Source: Chryseobacterium sp. MYb7 | Lineage (GTDB): Bacteria; Bacteroidota; Bacteroidia; Flavobacteriales; Weeksellaceae | Reading direction: 5' to 3' | Assembly (NCBI RefSeq): GCF_002979455.1 | Contig: NZ_PCOU01000014.1 | Coordinates: 61,774-125,773, forward strand | DNA length: 64,000 nucleotides | Shown here: piece by piece, positions 44,401-51,215 of the stretch | How the letters are laid out: every line of letters starts with the position of its first letter | Numbering within the stretch: the stretch's first letter is position 1 | Position numbers and translations under genes: made by a program | Notes under the pieces: model-generated | Seen by the model: the letters and a program-made list of their open reading frames with translations, nothing else | Told to the model about the DNA's origin: nothing | Databases searched by the model: none

Positions 44401-46232
44401 ACCTGGCTGCCGGGTTTATTGGTAAAATAGTTCATGTTCAGGTAAGTGACATCTGCATTCACATCCATGGAAACCCTTGAAGTACTGAAATCTATTAATC
44501 CTTTGATGGTAGCTTTTGCCTGCTCATCATTAACGGTAATCAATCCGTTGTATTTCTTATGATCCAATAATCCGTCAAGGTATAGATTATTGATCGTTTT
44601 ATCCATTATTTCAACACTTGCAATCTGAGATTTAGTGGTCAGACGCATCGTATTGACATCAAAGCTTTGCCCGTTAAGATCAAATTTACCTGAAATCAAG
44701 CCCACTGTTTTATTTTTTGTAATAACAGAGGTGTTAAGATCCTTTACATCAAGGTAACCAGAATATTTTGGCATTGCAGTGCTGTAGCCTGTTAAGGTAA
44801 GCTTGGATATTTTAGCCTGCCCTATTCCGGTTATTAAGTTTCCGTTATCCACATAGATCTGATCAGGATTTACTTTGGCTGTTCCGTTATATTTTAGTTT
44901 CCCAAAGTCGTCCGCAAAGTTCTTCATCTTTTTGGAGATAAAAGAAGGCATCATTGCTTTTAAATCTTTGTAGGTAAAATCTGTGGAAAGATCTTTTGTT
45001 TCTATGGAAAAATGTCCTTTCAACAGATTATCAACCTTCATTGTTTTGGTTGCAATATTAACGTCAGGATTTCTGATCAGGAAATTTTCCAGATGGAATT
45101 TATTCAAAGGTCCTGTCATTTTCCCTGCAAGATTGAATGGCTTGATATTATCCCAGTTCGTTACAAAATAACTGATATCATAACCGCTTAGCTGGCTTCC
45201 TTGCTGGATATTCATATCCCAACGCACCCTATCTGCAAAATCTGCCCAGGATCCGTCATGAAGATTAAATTTAATATCTCCCTGAAGTAAGCTATGATCT
45301 GTATTCAGTGTAAGGTCTTTTAACGACAAAAACTGCTTCGTGAGAGACAGTTCTGTTGAAAAAGTATCCACAAAATGGGATTTTCCCCATCTTGAGGTTA
45401 CGAATGACATATTATTGATCAACGCCGAAACATTCGGGCCATTGACTTTTACGTTCGGTGCTTTTAAGTTGAACTTAGTTGCTGTCAGCCATTTTCCCTG
45501 TTCTCCGGGAGAATTTTCATTGACGATGGAAACTTTAGAATCAATAATCTGAATTCTGGAATTCAGCTGAAAAGGAGGTTTTTTCGGGTCTCTTTTCTTC
45601 CCGTTGTCAAACAGGTCTACAAATCTGACAAAGTTTGAGATACTGTCTCCTTTATAGGTAATTACTTTCACATCAGCATTGACAAGAGCAAGAGAGTTAA
45701 AGCTTAAAGAATTACTATTTCCTGAGATGGCATTTACTGCCAGAGATATCCAGTCTGAATCTGCCCGAAACTCGCGGGCTGTAATGAAATTAAATCCTTT
45801 ATAATCTTTTACTTTTAAACCTTTTATCGTTACATCACCGAAGTAATTAACGTCTACACTTTCTGTGGTAAATCCAGATTTAAAATCATTATTAACAAGC
45901 TTTAGAGCCTGATCTGCTGCCCATTGTTTCGTTACCGGAAGATTGATGGCAATAAGAACTCCGCCCACAAGAAAAATACCCAGCCAGAAGAGAATCAGGA
46001 GAAGTTTTGCCCACCAGGTATAGCTGGTAACATCCTTCACAGCCTGTTTACCAAACTCTTCAGCTGTTTCCACAGGATGATGTATGGCATCTGAGGCCAG
46101 CTCAGATGCTTCTTTTACTGTTTCCCTTACTTTCCCCTCTACATTTTCAACAGTTTTCTGTACCTGATCCCCTAGGTTTTCAGCTACAGATTTTTTATTC
46201 TCATTCTCGTTATTATTCTCTAACTTTGCCAT
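41442..46232 (-). CDS. tamB: Translocation and assembly module protein TamB
   Basis: A 1596-residue envelope protein. A short charged cytoplasmic N-terminus and amphipathic stretch (about 1-70) precede one membrane anchor (LLLILFWLGIFLVGGVLIAINL, about 76-97). A very long beta-rich region follows, ending in the conserved DUF490/TamB domain (about 1180-1560). TamB-like proteins bridge the periplasm and move phospholipid or help outer-membrane protein assembly. ATG 46232 is chosen: the frame stays open to 46349, but that extension is antisense to the start of tsaD. The two genes are divergent with 4 nt between start codons. Confidence 0.92.
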   Translation of the reverse strand: MAKLENNNENENKKSVAENLGDQVQKTVENVEGKVRETVKEASELASDAIHHPVETAEEFGKQAVKDVTSYTWWAKLLLILFWLGIFLVGGVLIAINLPVTKQWAADQALKLVNNDFKSGFTTESVDVNYFGDVTIKGLKVKDYKGFNFITAREFRADSDWISLAVNAISGNSNSLSFNSLALVNADVKVITYKGDSISNFVRFVDLFDNGKKRDPKKPPFQLNSRIQIIDSKVSIVNENSPGEQGKWLTATKFNLKAPNVKVNGPNVSALINNMSFVTSRWGKSHFVDTFSTELSLTKQFLSLKDLTLNTDHSLLQGDIKFNLHDGSWADFADRVRWDMNIQQGSQLSGYDISYFVTNWDNIKPFNLAGKMTGPLNKFHLENFLIRNPDVNIATKTMKVDNLLKGHFSIETKDLSTDFTYKDLKAMMPSFISKKMKNFADDFGKLKYNGTAKVNPDQIYVDNGNLITGIGQAKISKLTLTGYSTAMPKYSGYLDVKDLNTSVITKNKTVGLISGKFDLNGQSFDVNTMRLTTKSQIASVEIMDKTINNLYLDGLLDHKKYNGLITVNDEQAKATIKGLIDFSTSRVSMDVNADVTYLNMNYFTNKPGSQVVSGQVEGKMAMSSINDLTLDVNANNLNFATATQKYNIPNAKLKTFVEAGGRVIDVDAPGAATGKISGRYSLADLAGMVENGVGRILVGPPPRKLYRGQNFALKFDVQQGLVNYFLPELKLPQGAVVEGEYNGDSNNLILNLDAASLKYMMTKEEEITEADKALASSNPDYKINDRKNINRDSAMVDSVKVRINTADLNQQLYARINRVLYNKNVIKDFELKGNNENGNTLHLATTFKHGSPDDELNEKLKEYAINVDQSTDAAGDYVFRFEPTEVKFNEVTWAIDTSPELNHSITYRRNTGDFDIRNLRVYSDKSALFIKEAQFKSAKDFYVDADINDFAIEKLLEMQSGGNTMDIKGLANGSVKIKMDKSTLQPLVDLNIDAIKMNGNDMGDISISATNGFSLNVYDIDVKVHSAGVLGNNSLNLTGTVNNNTSSPIIDLTAEMRDFDLSFTQQFVQTIFGNLRGKATGDLKINGKLNNLDYNGDIALKDFGLKLLFTGVDYSFDDTVIQLTKGLAILNNIEVHDGRTNSKGNVSGAIQFETLSSMGVSLVMRADNLLMLNTTQKDFDLFWGRVYGQGDLYVDGPVSGLSITTPNMKALNGSTFTFNSSSTSNVEEFKMLRFLKEGKDGLITLEEKKKTGANMNIDFNLAVDKGTTVNVLVGDDVGNITVKGSADPLRFHMNRQGNIAMSGTYKVDNGTFVSKAILNKTFQIERNSSIRWDGDAMKPTLDINANYIRMVSNAGEYLSMGKLQPISILLQAHITQSLVDPQIDLNVTAMDVSSQVRETLAAKMSQEGEKVLQFGSVLLLSTFNVSNTGGVDVNVGNVAESSGYNMLLKQLGSVLNTMSNEFQIDLNYVKGDQNSNFGDRANAGVSVALSPRVNIKTGLGIPLSKTDGAQNNYLSTEGSVEYDLSKKNDGTLVIRAYSKPTNIGMVSTNGSANQAYGGGVVWSKSFNSLFKKKKKDKKTTDAKGEIKTDSIKSNAK
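46221..46228 (+). promoter_or_regulatory. -7 element TAACTTTG of tsaD, inside the tamB coding region
   Basis: TAnnTTTG match ending 8 nt before the tsaD ATG. It lies within the first codons of the divergent tamB gene, so the two promoters overlap coding sequence. Confidence 0.55.
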
Positions 46233-46236
46233 TATT

Positions 46237-47253
46237 ATGAGCGACTCTATAATTTTAGGTATTGAATCGTCCTGTGACGACACCTCAGCAGCTATCATCA
46301 AGGGAAATTCTATTCTTTCAAACATTGCCGCGAACCAGGCCATCCACAAAGAATATGGCGGCGTTGTCCCTGAATTGGCTTCACGAGCCCATCAGCAAAA
46401 TATTATCCCCGTTGTTGAAAAATCTTTTTCTAAAGCAAATATACAACAAAATGCTATCTCTGCTATAGGATTTACTCGCGGACCGGGACTTTTAGGATCT
46501 CTTCTTGTAGGAACATCATTTGCTAAGTCTTTGGCTATGAGCCTGAATGTACCTTTGATTGAAGTAAATCACCTTCAAGCCCACATTCTGGCCCATTTCA
46601 TCGAAGATGCAAATCCTGTGCCGCCTACCTTTCCTTTCTTGTGCCTTACCGTAAGTGGAGGACATACGATGATTGTACTGGTAAAAGACTATTTCGATAT
46701 GGAAATCATCGGGAAAACTATTGATGATGCAGCAGGAGAAGCTTTTGATAAAATCGGAAAGATTTTTGACCTTGACTACCCTGCCGGACCAATCATTGAC
46801 AGGCTTGCGAAGGAAGGAAATCCTGATGCTTTTAAATTCAACAAACCTAAGCTGGAAAATTATGATTATTCTTTCAGTGGTATTAAAACTTCCGTGTTGT
46901 ATTTCATTCAGAAAGAAGTAAGAAAAAATCCGGATTTCATCAAAGAAAACCTTAATGACCTTTGCGCTTCTGTACAAAAATCCATTATTGAAATTCTGAT
47001 GAATAAGCTTGAAAAGGCGGCCAAAGATCTCAATGTAAATCAGGTAGCCATTGCAGGTGGTGTTTCTGCCAATTCTGCACTTAGAAAAGCCATGGAAGAT
47101 AATAAAGAAAGACTGGGTTGGGATATTTACATTCCAAAATTTGAATATACAACAGATAATGCAGCCATGATTGCCATGGTAGCGAAGCTGAAATTTGAGC
47201 GGGGAGAATTTACAGATTTGAGAACTTCCGCAACAGCAAAATATGATTTATGA
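46237..47253 (+). CDS. tsaD: tRNA N6-adenosine threonylcarbamoyltransferase
   Basis: A 338-residue ASKHA-fold enzyme that completes t6A37 in ANN-decoding tRNAs together with TsaB/TsaE. Visible: ILGIESSCDDTSAAII at the start, the metal-ligand motif NHLQAHILAH (family HxxxH), VSGGHTMIVL, DDAAGEAFDKIGK, and the C-terminal IAGGVSANSALR and DNAAMIA. Its stop overlaps the next gene by ATGA. The ATG lies 8 nt after a -7 box. Confidence 0.96.
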   Translation: MSDSIILGIESSCDDTSAAIIKGNSILSNIAANQAIHKEYGGVVPELASRAHQQNIIPVVEKSFSKANIQQNAISAIGFTRGPGLLGSLLVGTSFAKSLAMSLNVPLIEVNHLQAHILAHFIEDANPVPPTFPFLCLTVSGGHTMIVLVKDYFDMEIIGKTIDDAAGEAFDKIGKIFDLDYPAGPIIDRLAKEGNPDAFKFNKPKLENYDYSFSGIKTSVLYFIQKEVRKNPDFIKENLNDLCASVQKSIIEILMNKLEKAAKDLNVNQVAIAGGVSANSALRKAMEDNKERLGWDIYIPKFEYTTDNAAMIAMVAKLKFERGEFTDLRTSATAKYDL

Positions 47254-47645
47254 AAATACTCTTAGAAGAAAAAATACTGGGAACCCATTCTAAAAAGAAT
47301 TCTAAATATTATTGGGTATTAGAAACGATCACAGGAAGACACGAGGGATCAGAAACTTTTTCAGAGTTTAACGGCGGAAGTTCTGAGACAGGATATATTC
47401 AGGATATCAAAGATGAAGTTTTACAATTAATTAATTCTGAGCATGTTTTTAGTTTTCCTTACACTCCAAAAGAAGGAGATTTTTTATCGATCAAAAATAA
47501 TTTAAGAAAACAGGAATATTTAAATCTGATTTTCATTAACAATAACTGGATAGAAGAAATATACATGTGTTCTTACAGAGAGTGTGATACAGACATCTAT
47601 ACAACCATCAAAACAGGAGTTGCATTTATAAGTCAGGATATATGA
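47250..47645 (+). CDS. Hypothetical protein between tsaD and rsmE
   Basis: A 131-residue soluble protein overlapping tsaD and rsmE by ATGA at both ends, which shows tight translational coupling. It starts MKILLEEKILGTHSKKNSKYYWVLE; there is no signal or membrane segment and no recognised family. The position suggests a link to RNA modification, but that is context only. Confidence 0.75.
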   Translation: MKILLEEKILGTHSKKNSKYYWVLETITGRHEGSETFSEFNGGSSETGYIQDIKDEVLQLINSEHVFSFPYTPKEGDFLSIKNNLRKQEYLNLIFINNNWIEEIYMCSYRECDTDIYTTIKTGVAFISQDI

Positions 47646-48337
47646 AATTATTTTACGGAGAAATAGCAGATCAAAAAGTGATCATCAACGATGAAGAGCA
47701 GCAACATATTGTAAAGGTTCTTCGTATGAAAGATGGTGAAGATATTCATGTAACAGATGGAAAAGGAAATCTGGCTTCCGGAAAACTGATTATAGAAGGT
47801 AAGAAAGCTGGTATTGAAGTTTCTGAGATCAAAGAAAACCTACCGGAATTCAATCCGAAACTTCATATTGCAATTGCTCCTACCAAAAATATAGACAGAA
47901 TCGAATTCTTTGTAGAAAAGGCTGTGGAAATGGGTGTTTCTGAGATCAGTATTATTGTAACGGAGAAAACTGAGCGTAAAAATATCAATATTGATAAAAT
48001 CAGAAAACAGGCTGTTGCCGCGTCTAAGCAAAGTCTTAGATTTCATTTCCCGGTCATTAACGATGCTGTAAAACTAACGGATTTCCTGAAAAACGTTGAT
48101 CCGGAAAATACTTTTGTAGCGCACTGTCATGAAAATCTGGAAAGAATTGACCTTAAAAATATTCCTCAATTGGAACAGCTAACTTTTTTAATTGGTCCTG
48201 AAGGTGATTTCTCTGAAAAGGAAATTGCATTTCTGGCAGACAATAAAGTAAAAGCTGTTTCACTCGGAAATCAAAGACTCAGAACAGAAACTGCAGGCGT
48301 TTTTGTAGCCGCATGGAATTATTACAACATGATATAA
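47642..48337 (+). CDS. rsmE: 16S rRNA (uracil-1498-N3) methyltransferase
   Basis: A 231-residue SPOUT-fold methyltransferase. The N-terminal PUA-like domain (MKLFYGEIADQKVIINDEEQQHIVKVLRMKDGEDIHVTDGKGN) binds RNA. The knotted SAM domain shows KNIDRIEFFVEKAVEMGVSEI, KQAVAASKQSLRFHFP, FLIGPEGDFSEKEI and LGNQRLRTETAGV, all RsmE signatures. Last gene of the tsaD operon, followed by a terminator. Confidence 0.95.
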   Translation: MKLFYGEIADQKVIINDEEQQHIVKVLRMKDGEDIHVTDGKGNLASGKLIIEGKKAGIEVSEIKENLPEFNPKLHIAIAPTKNIDRIEFFVEKAVEMGVSEISIIVTEKTERKNINIDKIRKQAVAASKQSLRFHFPVINDAVKLTDFLKNVDPENTFVAHCHENLERIDLKNIPQLEQLTFLIGPEGDFSEKEIAFLADNKVKAVSLGNQRLRTETAGVFVAAWNYYNMI

Positions 48338-48343
48338 AAAAAC

Positions 48344-48378
48344 AAAAAGAGAAGACGTTGAATCTTCTCTTTTTTATT
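48344..48378. terminator. Bidirectional terminator between rsmE and the TrmH-type gene
   Basis: AAAAAGAGAAGA / TCTTCTCTTTTT stem with a T-run on both strands, between convergent genes. Confidence 0.85.
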
Positions 48379-48387
48379 TCTCATTCA

Positions 48388-49068
48388 TTATTTCCAATCA
48401 ATATTATTTTCTCGCAGATATTTTTCAAAAATCTGCTGTCCGCTCCTGATTGAATTAACTGTCCAAAGGATTTTCATTCTTAAAAGCTTTTCTTCATTCA
48501 GTTTATAATCAATATCAGATTTTATCAGTTTTTGTTTCAGCTCATACATACAGATGGAAGCCGCTACAGAAACATTGAAGCTTCTCGTAAAACCATACAT
48601 AGGAATCGCCAGTGTCTCATCGGCAAAATCTAAAATTTCCTGTGAAACACCCTCCATTTCAGTTCCAAAAACCAAAGCAATAGGTTCTGTAATTTCATAT
48701 TCAGGCAGCATTTTAGCATTGTTCTCCAGTGAAACAACTACTATTTTGTATCCTCTGTCTTTAATGCTTTGAAAAGACTCCATATTTCTGGGAAGTTTCT
48801 CCACCTCAACCCATGTATCAGCTCCTTTTGTTACCCGAAGATTGGGTTCAAAACTATATTCTTCCTGCAAAGCCACTACTTTATGAAAACCGCAGGCTTC
48901 CACAGAACGTACAATTGCTGCTGCATTTCGAAACTGATAAACATCCTCTACAACAGGAAGTACAAAATCTGAACTTTCCTGGGAAAAATGTTCAATTTTC
49001 GTGAGTCTTTCTTCGGTTAAAAACTGTTTTAAATATTCGTAAGTTTGCGCTAAGTTTTTCATCCGCAT
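48388..49068 (-). CDS. TrmH/SpoU-family RNA 2'-O-ribose methyltransferase
   Basis: A 226-residue SPOUT-fold enzyme. NAAAIVRSVEACGFHKVVAL is motif 1 (Asn and Arg), VALVFGTEMEGVSQEILDFAD is motif 2, and IPMYGFTRSFNVSVAASICMYEL is motif 3. These match TrmH-type enzymes that methylate Gm18 of tRNA, although an rRNA target is possible. ATG at 49068 or the in-frame ATG at 49062 could serve as start. Confidence 0.9.
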   Translation of the reverse strand: MRMKNLAQTYEYLKQFLTEERLTKIEHFSQESSDFVLPVVEDVYQFRNAAAIVRSVEACGFHKVVALQEEYSFEPNLRVTKGADTWVEVEKLPRNMESFQSIKDRGYKIVVVSLENNAKMLPEYEITEPIALVFGTEMEGVSQEILDFADETLAIPMYGFTRSFNVSVAASICMYELKQKLIKSDIDYKLNEEKLLRMKILWTVNSIRSGQQIFEKYLRENNIDWK

Positions 49069-49175
49069 TCAGTTATTTTTTCAATAGCCCTATGAAACGT
49101 CTGCAATTTCCATTTTATTTTCATAAAATTTCATGATAAGCGTTTCATTCATTTTCAAATCTTTGCAAATTAACG

Positions 49176-49183
49176 TAATTTTG
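49176..49183 (+). promoter_or_regulatory. -7 element TAATTTTG for the asparaginase gene
   Basis: TAnnTTTG match 46 nt upstream of the ATG at 49230. Confidence 0.5.
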
Positions 49184-49229
49184 ACCTATGAACCCTAATC
49201 GGGCTCCAATTCTTAATTAAAAATTGTAC

Positions 49230-50246
49230 ATGAAGCGAAAAGTCCTGCTCATCTATACCGGTGGAACCATCGGAATGGAAAAAGATTATGAAACCGGAAG
49301 TCTCCGTGCCTTTGATTTTGGTAATATTTTTGAAAAAATGCCTGAAATGAAGCTCATGGAATGTGAGGTTTTTGTTCATCCTTTTGCCAAACCATTGGAT
49401 TCTTCAGATATGGGTCCTGAAGAATGGAGAGTAATCGCCAATTATATTCAAAAAAATTATGATGATTATGATGGTTTTTTGATCCTTCACGGAACAGACA
49501 CCATGTCTTATACGGCATCAGCATTAAGTTTTATGCTAAAAGGATTAAGAAAACCAGTGATCATGACAGGCTCTCAACTTCCTATTGGTGATCTGAGAAC
49601 GGATGCGAAGGAAAATCTTCTGACCAGCCTTTATTATGCCAGTCTTTATGAAAATGATGAAGCAGTTATTCAGGAAGTCGCCGTTTATTTTGAGTACAAA
49701 TTATTAAGAGGAAACAGAACATTGAAATATTCTGCGGAGTATTTTGACGCTTATTCAAGTCCGAACTACCCTATTTTAGGGCAATCCGGAGTTCATTTGA
49801 ATATTATTAAAGACAACCTGTTCCGCTGCAATCCTGAAATAGAGTTTCATGTGGATGAACATATTTCCGAAGATATTTTATTCTGGAGAATTTTCCCGGG
49901 TATGCATCTGAGCCATTTCAAAGAAATCCCTAAAATGAAGGTTCTTATTCTTCAGGTTTTTGGTTCCGGAACCATTTTCAGCAGTGCAAAAACACAGGAA
50001 ACGCTTCAGGAAATCAGAAATAACGGAACTGAAATTGTGGTGGTAAGCCAGTGTATTTCAGGAGGTATCTCATTCGGAAAGTATGAAAACAGTAATATTT
50101 TCTCCAGAATCGGCGCGATCAGTGGAAGAGACATGACTGCGGAAACTGCAATTACCAAAGCAATGCACCTTATTGATAATCCAAGCTACACCGGAAGCTT
50201 CGCTGATAATTTCACCAGAAGCCTTTGTGGAGAAATTACGGATTAA
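49230..50246 (+). CDS. Type I (cytoplasmic) L-asparaginase
   Basis: A 338-residue asparaginase hydrolysing asparagine to aspartate and ammonia. The two catalytic threonine motifs are TGGTIGM (residues 10-16) and LHGTDTMSYTASAL (near 89-102), with the Lys/Asp of TDAKENLL. No signal peptide, so it is cytoplasmic like E. coli AnsA. ATG 49230 is chosen over a TTG two codons upstream. The tRNA-Ser gene follows with its own promoter. Confidence 0.92.
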   Translation: MKRKVLLIYTGGTIGMEKDYETGSLRAFDFGNIFEKMPEMKLMECEVFVHPFAKPLDSSDMGPEEWRVIANYIQKNYDDYDGFLILHGTDTMSYTASALSFMLKGLRKPVIMTGSQLPIGDLRTDAKENLLTSLYYASLYENDEAVIQEVAVYFEYKLLRGNRTLKYSAEYFDAYSSPNYPILGQSGVHLNIIKDNLFRCNPEIEFHVDEHISEDILFWRIFPGMHLSHFKEIPKMKVLILQVFGSGTIFSSAKTQETLQEIRNNGTEIVVVSQCISGGISFGKYENSNIFSRIGAISGRDMTAETAITKAMHLIDNPSYTGSFADNFTRSLCGEITD

Positions 50247-50260
50247 ATTGTAAGAATAAT

Positions 50261-50290
50261 TTGGATATTAAAGAAAATACACTATTTTTG
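50261..50290 (+). promoter_or_regulatory. Promoter of the tRNA-Ser gene
   Basis: TTG (50261-50263), 19-bp spacer, TATTTTTG (50283-50290), ending 11 nt before the mature tRNA 5' end. Confidence 0.7.
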
Positions 50291-50301
50291 CAATCTCAAA
50301 A

Positions 50302-50388
50302 AGAGAGGTGTCCGAGTGGTTGAAGGAGCTACCCTGGAAAGGTAGTATACGGGTAACTGTATCGAGGGTTCGAATCCCTTCCTCTCTG
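50302..50388 (+). tRNA. tRNA-Ser (anticodon GGA)
   Basis: An 87-nt class II tRNA. Acceptor stem AGAGAGG / CCTCTCT with discriminator G; anticodon stem CTACC / GGTAG with loop CTGGAAA (anticodon GGA, reading UCC and UCU); a long variable arm (TATAC / TGTAT region), diagnostic of serine/leucine type; T-arm GGG-TTCGAAT-CCC. CCA is not encoded (GCAAG follows). Confidence 0.95.
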
Positions 50389-50400
50389 CAAGAAAACAGA

Positions 50401-50433
50401 AATCCTGTGCTGGTTTAGCACAGGATTTTTTTG
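50401..50433 (+). terminator. Terminator after tRNA-Ser
   Basis: AATCCTGTGCT / AGCACAGGATT followed by T7. Confidence 0.9.
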
Positions 50434-50512
50434 TTTTCATAATACATTAAATAGGATATAACAATTATGATATAGCAAAGCTAGCATAGATTATTTTTAA
50501 TTTTAAAATAAT

Positions 50513-50728
50513 CTATTCAAAATCATAACTAATATTTAATGAGTCCAACATTTTTTTTGACTCCATAACTTTATTCTCATCAGCTATAATTTCTACAAAA
50601 TCATTTTTTCTATATAATTCTAACTTTTCAGCAACATCTTCTAATGAAGATAAACACTGATTAGAATATAAGACCTTTAATGCCAACAAAATATCTTGAC
50701 TATTTTCTTTAATTATTATTTTTTTCAT
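50513..50728 (-). CDS. Small hypothetical protein, possible accessory immunity gene
   Basis: A 71-residue acidic soluble protein with two predicted helices (NSQDILLALKVLYSNQ and LEDVAEKLELYRKND) and no signal. No family is recognised. It is on the same strand as, and downstream of, the toxin-like gene at 51205, separated from the 82-residue gene by a 238-nt spacer with a terminator. The AT-rich composition matches accessory DNA. An immunity role is only a context guess. Confidence 0.5.
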   Translation of the reverse strand: MKKIIIKENSQDILLALKVLYSNQCLSSLEDVAEKLELYRKNDFVEIIADENKVMESKKMLDSLNISYDFE

Positions 50729-50924
50729 TTTTACTTAGTCAACAGTAATATTAACATTGATTTTAGAATTAATTCATTAAATCCACTTCCTACAATATTT
50801 CAGAAGTGAATTCGATTTAAAGGTTTGTTCTTCTATTTTTTTCAAAGGATTGTGGATCTTCTATCATAATTATTTATTTTAAAATATCTTAACTAAAAGA
50901 TATTCAGATAAAAACAAATAAATA

Positions 50925-50962
50925 TAGAATCCACCTCATATTGAAATAAGAGGTGGATTCTA
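50925..50962 (-). terminator. Terminator of the toxin-like operon
   Basis: Perfect 13-bp stem TAGAATCCACCTC / GAGGTGGATTCTA followed on the minus strand by a T-rich tail, just after the 82-residue gene. The rest of the spacer to 50728 holds no supported gene. Confidence 0.82.
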
Positions 50963-50966
50963 TTAA

Positions 50967-51215
50967 TTATTTCATTATAAAAATTTTATTTTTATAATTA
51001 GAAATGTCGGTAGAATTAATATTTACGATCAATGGATAAAAACTACTTACAGGAGGATTAACATGTCCTACAGAATGAACTGTAAATTCTAGATTATTGT
51101 CTGAATTTACAAATTTTTGTTCTTTAATGAGTTTCTCACCTTCGATAATTTCTACATCAAAAATAATTTTTGAAGGATTGTTTAATCTAAAAACATTTAC
51201 AACTTTAATTTTCAT
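50967..51215 (-). CDS. Small hypothetical protein coupled to the toxin-like gene; candidate immunity protein
   Basis: An 82-residue beta-rich protein (KIKVVNVFRLNNPSKIIFDVEII, FVNSDNNLEFTVHSVG) without a signal peptide. Its start lies 11 nt inside the end of the upstream 755-residue toxin-like gene, and a terminator follows, so the two are a coupled pair. The arrangement is that of toxin and cognate immunity protein, although short beta-rich companions can also be adaptors. No family match is recognised. Confidence 0.55.
   Translation of the reverse strand: MKIKVVNVFRLNNPSKIIFDVEIIEGEKLIKEQKFVNSDNNLEFTVHSVGHVNPPVSSFYPLIVNINSTDISNYKNKIFIMK

Noticed and set aside
46233..46349. 39-residue N-terminal extension of TamB
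   Set aside because: It is antisense to the start of tsaD and its sequence does not look like a signal or a conserved region.
47840..48046. Shadow ORFs inside rsmE, tsaD, asnB, tamB and other clear genes
   Set aside because: They overlap well-supported genes in other frames and show no family pattern; not reported as features.
50302..50388. Possible tmRNA or other stable RNA instead of tRNA
   Set aside because: All cloverleaf elements of a class II tRNA with GGA anticodon are present.
50819..50867. 16-codon minus-strand ORF starting MIEDPQSFEKNRR
   Set aside because: Too short, no promoter, and nothing upstream or downstream in frame to suggest a remnant of a known gene.
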